Source: Acidimicrobiaceae bacterium (GTDB lineage Bacteria; Actinomycetota; Acidimicrobiia; Acidimicrobiales; Palsa-688). Taken from it: a stretch of DNA of 9,790 nucleotides. Of the stretch, positions 5,839 to 9,790 are shown in pieces. The notes under the pieces are model-generated. The model was given only the letters and a program-made list of their open reading frames with translations, ran no database searches and was not told the DNA's origin. The position numbers were made by a program, and so were the translations under genes. The stretch covers positions 2,839-12,628 of the forward strand of contig PMLI01000596.1 of NCBI GenBank assembly GCA_003158835.1. The letters run 5' to 3'. The stretch's first letter is position 1, and every line of letters begins with the position of its first letter.

Positions 5839-7608
5839 TCAGCGGTACCCGTTGGTGATGGGCATGCGCCGGTCGCGCCCGAAGGCCTTGGGCGTCACTC
5901 TTACCCCGATCGGGCTCTGACGGCGTTTGTACTCGGCCCCGTCCACCAGGCGCACCACTCGCTCCGCCAGGGCCGGGTCGAAACCCGCCTCCACGAGCTC
6001 GCCGGCGGTGAGATCCCCCTCGACGTACGCCGCCAGCACGGGGTCGAGCTGCCCATACGGGGGCAGGCTGTCGGTGTCCAGCTGCCCCGGCCGCAGCTCC
6101 GCCGTGGGCGGTTTGGTGAGCACCCGCTCAGGCACCACCGGTCCGGTCGAGTTGCGCCACCGGCACAAGCCGTAGACAAGGGTCTTGGGCACGTCCTTTA
6201 TGACGGCGAACCCGCCCGCCGTGTCACCGTAAAGGGTCGAGTAGCCCACCGCCAGCTCGCTCTTGTTGCCCGTGGTCAGGACCAGCCACCCGAACCTGTT
6301 CGAGAGGGCCATGAGAATGACGCCCCGCAAGCGGCTCTGGAGGTTGTCCTCGGCCAAGCCCGCGCCGCCGCCGGGACCGGCCTGGCCTCCGACCTGGTGG
6401 GCGATTTGGCCGGCGACTTCGGAGCCGGCCAGCCCGAAGTCACCGGCCAGCATCGACATCATGGCCTGGTGGGCGGGCTCGATGGCGATCGTGCGGTAAT
6501 CGATGCCAAGCGTTGCCGCCAGTTCGGCCGCGTCCTCATTGGAGGGACCGGTCGTGTAGCGGGACGGCATGGAAACGCCGTGCACGGCGCCTGCTCCCAG
6601 GGCGTCGGTCGCGATCGTCGCCACCAGGGACGAGTCGATGCCTCCGGAAAGGCCCACGACGACCTCGCCGAACCCGTTCTTTCGAACGTAATCGCGCGTT
6701 CCCAGCACGAGCGCCCGGTAAATCTCCTCCTCCTCACCCAGCGGCCGGGCCAGCGGCGGCTCCCGGCGCGGGGCCGGGACCGGGTGGCTCGGCCCGGTGC
6801 TCACCGTCACTTCCGGCAGCGCCGGCGCCCGGCGCCTCCCCCGGGGGTCGAGGAGCCGCTTGCGGTAAATCGGGCGCACCTCGAGGTCGAACACCGAGAT
6901 CGTCTCCTCGAACTGGGGCAGAGCCGCCACCAGCCGCCCGTCGGCCTCGAACACCATGGAAGCCCCGTCGAAGACGAGCTCGTCCTGGCCGCCCACCGCG
7001 TTCACGTAAACGAGAACGCAGGAAGCGTCGGCCGCCCTGGTCGCCAGCATCCGCTGGCGCTCGCCCAGGCGTTGGGCGTAGTAAGGCGAGGCGTTGATGT
7101 TGACCACCAGCTCGGCCCCCGCCGCCGCCTGGTCACTGACCGGGCCCGTCGGGTCCCACGCGTCCTCGCAGATCGAGACGCCCACGTGCACTCCTGCTAC
7201 CAGGTACAGGCTTTCGGCCGCGGCCCCGGGCGAGAAGTAGCGTTGCTCATCGAACACCGAGTAATTGGGCAGGTTACGTTTGTGGTAAACACCGCGGACC
7301 TCGCCGCCGGCACAAACGGCCGCCGAGTTATAAAGGTCGAGGCGCTCGTCGACGAAGCCGACGATGGCGGCGCAACGTTCTGTAGCCCGGGCCACGTTGG
7401 CCAGGGCGACCTGGTTGTCGGCCACAAATCCCGGCTTGAGCAGCAAGTCTTCCGGCGGGTAACCGGTGATGGCGAGCTCGGGGAACACGGCCAGGTCTGC
7501 ACCGGACTCTTCGGCCTGGCTGAGCGCGCTCAACATCTTCTCGACGTTGCCGCCCAGGTCCCCTACGACCGGAGCCAGCTGGCACAGCGCGATGCGCAAC
7601 CACGTCAT
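5839..7608 (-). CDS. nadE: Glutamine-dependent NAD+ synthetase
   Basis: This 589-aa enzyme converts deamido-NAD+ to NAD+ using ATP and glutamine-derived ammonia, the last step of NAD biosynthesis. The N-terminal nitrilase-type amidase domain (about 4-265) has the full triad: Glu44 in VFPELAITGYPPEDL, Lys110 in YHKRNLPNY and Cys147 in SICEDAWD. The C-terminal synthetase domain (about 290-589) has the PP-loop SGGIDSS at 321-327, TTGNKSE near 445-451 and YSTLYGDTAGGFAVIKDV near 456-473. Residues about 395-418 look like a Gly/Ala/Gln-rich insertion compared with the usual short path to the AEDNLQSRLRG segment, and they overlap an inverted repeat. I chose ATG 7608 because MTWLRIALCQ gives the family N-terminus; the open frame continues to 8076 but would overlap glnE. 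No Shine-Dalgarno is seen; TACGCT lies 8 nt upstream. It heads the minus-strand cluster. Confidence 0.97.
   Translation of the reverse strand: MTWLRIALCQLAPVVGDLGGNVEKMLSALSQAEESGADLAVFPELAITGYPPEDLLLKPGFVADNQVALANVARATERCAAIVGFVDERLDLYNSAAVCAGGEVRGVYHKRNLPNYSVFDEQRYFSPGAAAESLYLVAGVHVGVSICEDAWDPTGPVSDQAAAGAELVVNINASPYYAQRLGERQRMLATRAADASCVLVYVNAVGGQDELVFDGASMVFEADGRLVAALPQFEETISVFDLEVRPIYRKRLLDPRGRRRAPALPEVTVSTGPSHPVPAPRREPPLARPLGEEEEIYRALVLGTRDYVRKNGFGEVVVGLSGGIDSSLVATIATDALGAGAVHGVSMPSRYTTGPSNEDAAELAATLGIDYRTIAIEPAHQAMMSMLAGDFGLAGSEVAGQIAHQVGGQAGPGGGAGLAEDNLQSRLRGVILMALSNRFGWLVLTTGNKSELAVGYSTLYGDTAGGFAVIKDVPKTLVYGLCRWRNSTGPVVPERVLTKPPTAELRPGQLDTDSLPPYGQLDPVLAAYVEGDLTAGELVEAGFDPALAERVVRLVDGAEYKRRQSPIGVRVTPKAFGRDRRMPITNGYR
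6407..6449. repeat. Imperfect inverted repeat inside nadE
   Basis: Arms 6407-6422 and 6434-6449 are complementary over 16 positions with a single mismatch (6414 with 6442), leaving an 11-nt loop that contains GCCGGC. The sequence lies at the edge of the nadE segment that appears inserted relative to typical family members (residues about 387-401). It could fold into a stable hairpin in DNA or mRNA. Too internal to be a terminator of nadE. Confidence 0.85.
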
Positions 7609-7612
7609 AGAC

Positions 7613-7618
7613 AAGGAG
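7613..7618 (+). promoter_or_regulatory. Shine-Dalgarno of glnE
   Basis: AAGGAG is followed by 9 nt and then GTG at 7628. This decides the glnE start in favour of GTG 7628 over the in-frame ATG at 7592, which has no ribosome binding site and would overlap the nadE start. Confidence 0.8.
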
Positions 7619-7622
7619 CGTA
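7617..7622 (-). promoter_or_regulatory. Candidate -10 element for leaderless nadE transcription
   Basis: On the minus strand TACGCT is followed by 8 nt and the nadE ATG at 7608. It matches the TAnnnT pattern seen upstream of phoU and the 25-aa gene. It overlaps the last two bases of the glnE Shine-Dalgarno on the other strand, so this short interval appears to serve both genes. Confidence 0.45.
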
Positions 7623-7627
7623 GGCCG

Positions 7628-9790
7628 GTGCCGGTCCTGCGCCAAGAGTTCCTGGCTGACCTGGCCGCTTGTGCCGACCCGCGGCGCGCCGAGCTCGGGC
7701 TGTTCCGCCTGGTCGAGACCATGCCCGACGCCTGGGAGCGTCTTACCGGCTCGGCCGAGCTGGCCCGGGTGGTAGTTACGGTCATGGCGGCCAGCCCGTT
7801 CCTGACCCGGACCTGCGTCACGGATCCTCTGGCCCTCGACGTCCTGGCCCGCCTGGACACGCCGCTGGCCCCCATGCCGCCTCTGTCGCGCTGGAAGGCG
7901 CTGGAGCTGCTGCGCATCGCGGCCCGGGATCTGTGCGGCGAGGTCTCCCTGGAGGCCGTTGGCCGCGCCCTGGCCGACCTGGCGGACGGCGTGCTGAGAG
8001 CGGCCACGGCCCAAACCGGCGTCAGCGACGACATGGCCGTCGTGGCCATGGGCAAGCTCGGCGCCCGGGAGCTCAATTACGGCAGCGACATCGACATAAT
8101 GCTGGTGGGAGCGGGCGACCCTCACCCGATGCTGGCGGTGGCCCGCCAGACGTGGCGGACGGACCTCGACTTGCGCCCCGAGGGGCGCGCCGGCGTGCTT
8201 GTCCGCAGCCTGGCGTCCTACCAGGCGTACTGGGACCGGTGGGCACAGACCTGGGAGTTCCAGGCTCTCCTGAAGGCCCGGCCGGCCGCGGGCCACCCCG
8301 AACTAGGCTCCGCCTTTGCCCACGAGGCGGCCAAACAGGTGTGGGGCCGGCCCCTGGGTGCCGACGACCTGCGTTCCCTGCGGGCCATGAAGGCCCGGGC
8401 CGAGCAGGCTGTCGCTCGCCATGGCCTCTCGCAACGGGAGATCAAACTGGGGCGGGGTGGCATACGGGACATCGAGTTCGCCGTACAGCTGCTCCAGCTC
8501 GTGCACGGGCGTGAGGACGAGGCCCTGCGGGCACCGGCCACCCTGGGGGCCCTGGCGGCCCTGGCGGCCGGTGGCTACGTGGCCCACTCGGATGCCGAGG
8601 GTCTCGGCTCCGCCTACCGGTTCTTGCGGGCCGTAGAACACCGCCTGCAACTCTTCGAGGACCGCCAGGTCCATGCCGTGCCGGCCAGTGCCCCGTCCCG
8701 GGCCCACCTGGCCCGGGTGCTGGGCTACCGGGACGGCCGCAGCGCCAGCGCCCTGGCCCGTTTCGAGGCCGACCTGGCCCATCATCAGGCAACGGCCCGT
8801 ACCATCCACGAACGGCTCTTTTTCCGGCCCCTATTGGAGGTCTTCAGCGCCGGGCGGGGGGCGCCGGGCGCGCCCGGGGCGCCCGGCGTACTCGGCTCCG
8901 CCGCCGTCAGCGAGCGCCTGGCCGCCTTCGGTTTCTCCGACGCCACCCGCACCCGTGACGCCGTGGTCGAGCTGACACAGGGTTTCTCACGGACCTCCCG
9001 CCTGATGCACGCCATGGTCCCGCTGTTGCTCGACTGGCTCTCCGAGTCGCCCGACCCCGACCTTGGGCTGCTCGGTCTACGGCGGCTGGCGACCGGGCCC
9101 CACCGCCGGTCGCAACTGAGCACTCTCTTCCGGGAGTCTCCCGAAGCGGCCCGTCAACTGTGCCTCCTGCTCGGGACCAGTCCGCTGTTCGCGGTCGGCT
9201 ACGAGCGCCATCCGGACCAGCTGGCGCTGCTCGGAGAAGGCCCGGACGCCCTGCCGGGCCGGGACGACATCGAGCGGCGGGCCGCCGAGAGCACGGCCTG
9301 GCGGCCGCGGGCCGAGTGGTGGCGAGGGCTGGCCAGCCTTCAGCGGGGCGAGTTGCTGCGGGCCCAGGCGCGCGACGTCCTGGGCCGGGCAGACGTGCCG
9401 GAGACGGCGCGGTCTCTCACCGGCCTGGCCGAAGCCGTTGTCGAGGTGGCCCTGGGGGCGGTGGCGGCGGCACCCCGCGCCCGGGGTGGGGCCGGCGACT
9501 TCTCCCTGACGTGGCCGGCGGTGGAAGGCATGGCCGTGGTGGCGATGGGCCGCTTTGGCGGAGCCGAGCTCGCATACGGCAGCGACCTGGACGTCCTGCT
9601 CGTCTTCGACGACGCCAAGGTGCCCCCGGAAACGGCCGAGCACCAGGCCGAGTCGTTCCTCAAACTGATGAACGGCGAGACGCCGGTCCAGCGCCTGTAC
9701 GACCTGGACCTGTCGCTGCGGCCCGAGGGCCGCAAGGGCTCTCTGGCCCGCAGCCTCAAGGCCTTCGAGGGTTACTACGACCGCTGGGCG
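7628..9790 (+). CDS. glnE: Bifunctional glutamine synthetase adenylyltransferase/adenylyl-removing enzyme (partial, 3' end beyond window)
   Basis: The open frame from GTG 7628 runs 721 codons without a stop to the window edge; full GlnE proteins are about 950-1000 aa. GlnE attaches AMP to, and removes it from, glutamine synthetase, tuning ammonium assimilation to the glutamine/PII signal. The N-terminal half has VVAMGKLGARELNYGSDIDIM with Asp154 and Asp156, DLRPEGR (181-187), and REIKLGRGGIRDIEFAVQLL (270-289). The second nucleotidyltransferase half starts with VVAMGRFGGAELAYGSDLDV, with Asp653 and Asp655, and repeats the LRPEGR motif. Both aspartate pairs are intact, so both activities are plausible. 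A GAPGAPGAPG linker (411-420) lies after the first catalytic domain. I followed the frame codon by codon and saw no frameshift. It is divergent from nadE with 19 bp between the starts. The remaining C-terminal residues lie outside the window. Confidence 0.96.
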   Translation, partial: MPVLRQEFLADLAACADPRRAELGLFRLVETMPDAWERLTGSAELARVVVTVMAASPFLTRTCVTDPLALDVLARLDTPLAPMPPLSRWKALELLRIAARDLCGEVSLEAVGRALADLADGVLRAATAQTGVSDDMAVVAMGKLGARELNYGSDIDIMLVGAGDPHPMLAVARQTWRTDLDLRPEGRAGVLVRSLASYQAYWDRWAQTWEFQALLKARPAAGHPELGSAFAHEAAKQVWGRPLGADDLRSLRAMKARAEQAVARHGLSQREIKLGRGGIRDIEFAVQLLQLVHGREDEALRAPATLGALAALAAGGYVAHSDAEGLGSAYRFLRAVEHRLQLFEDRQVHAVPASAPSRAHLARVLGYRDGRSASALARFEADLAHHQATARTIHERLFFRPLLEVFSAGRGAPGAPGAPGVLGSAAVSERLAAFGFSDATRTRDAVVELTQGFSRTSRLMHAMVPLLLDWLSESPDPDLGLLGLRRLATGPHRRSQLSTLFRESPEAARQLCLLLGTSPLFAVGYERHPDQLALLGEGPDALPGRDDIERRAAESTAWRPRAEWWRGLASLQRGELLRAQARDVLGRADVPETARSLTGLAEAVVEVALGAVAAAPRARGGAGDFSLTWPAVEGMAVVAMGRFGGAELAYGSDLDVLLVFDDAKVPPETAEHQAESFLKLMNGETPVQRLYDLDLSLRPEGRKGSLARSLKAFEGYYDRWA
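8864..8877. repeat. 14-bp perfect GC palindrome in the glnE linker
   Basis: CCGGGCGCGCCCGG is its own reverse complement. It results from 9-bp repeats coding for Gly-Ala-Pro triplets (residues 411-420) between the first catalytic domain and the rest of GlnE. Most simply a by-product of the Gly-Ala-Pro linker in GC-rich codons. Confidence 0.8.

Noticed and set aside
5245..7623. 792-codon plus-strand open frame opposite nadE and the 206-aa gene
   Set aside because: Same artefact: low-complexity Arg/Gly/His-rich translation, antisense to NadE with full catalytic motifs.
7592..7627. Alternative in-frame ATG start for glnE at 7592
   Set aside because: It has no ribosome binding site and would overlap nadE, whereas GTG 7628 has AAGGAG 9 nt upstream.
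7609..8076. N-terminal extension of nadE to an upstream ATG at 8076
   Set aside because: The extra 156 residues are Ser/Arg-rich with no domain and overlap the conserved GlnE coding sequence. NadE homology begins at the ATG at 7608.
8303..8809. Minus-strand open frames opposite glnE (including 7328-8296 and 9077-9643)
   Set aside because: They lack recognisable domains and lie antisense to continuous GlnE coding with conserved motifs.
1..9790. tRNA, rRNA, insertion sequences, attachment sites or a defence system
   Set aside because: I looked for these on both strands and saw no cloverleaf, transposase, integrase, terminal repeats or defence-type domains.

Overview
The window is GC-rich DNA, densely coded on both strands, with protein families typical of Actinobacteriota: a large two-domain glutamine-dependent NAD+ synthetase, a GlnE adenylyltransferase, a stand-alone PhoU and an anti-sigma-antagonist STAS protein. 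Several genes have a TAnnnT -10-like hexamer 6-8 nt before the start codon, which suggests leaderless transcription, common in actinobacteria. The composition and protein style would fit Acidimicrobiia or a related lineage, but I cannot fix the taxon from sequence alone.

Layout. (1) 1-1056, minus strand: phoU followed by an STAS-domain protein that is cut by the left edge. (2) 1057-1227: a divergent intergenic region holding about four and a half tandem copies of a 20-bp unit. (3) 1228-2037, plus strand: a HAD-IB phosphatase-like protein with a C-terminal membrane segment, followed by a strong GC hairpin at 2046-2072. (4) 2093-7608, minus strand: nadE, then an unrecognised 206-aa gene, then a 1003-aa multi-PAS/GGDEF/EAL cyclic-di-GMP protein, then a 25-aa predicted membrane peptide. 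The first three are packed like an operon, with a 6-nt gap and a 4-nt ATGA overlap. (5) 7628 to the right edge, plus strand: the first 721 codons of glnE, divergent from nadE with only 19 bp between the two start codons.

Functional themes. nadE and glnE both depend on nitrogen and glutamine status: NadE uses glutamine as amide donor, and GlnE adenylylates glutamine synthetase in response to it. phoU is the phosphate-signalling component, here without pst genes in view. The GGDEF-EAL protein and the STAS protein are signalling modules. Whether these genes cooperate cannot be shown from the window.

No defence locus, mobile element, CRISPR array or RNA gene was found. The least explained parts are the 20-bp repeat array between phoU and the HAD gene, the 206-aa gene coupled to the c-di-GMP protein, the 25-aa membrane peptide, an inverted-repeat-associated insertion inside nadE, and a set of perfect in-frame minisatellites in phoU and the c-di-GMP gene.
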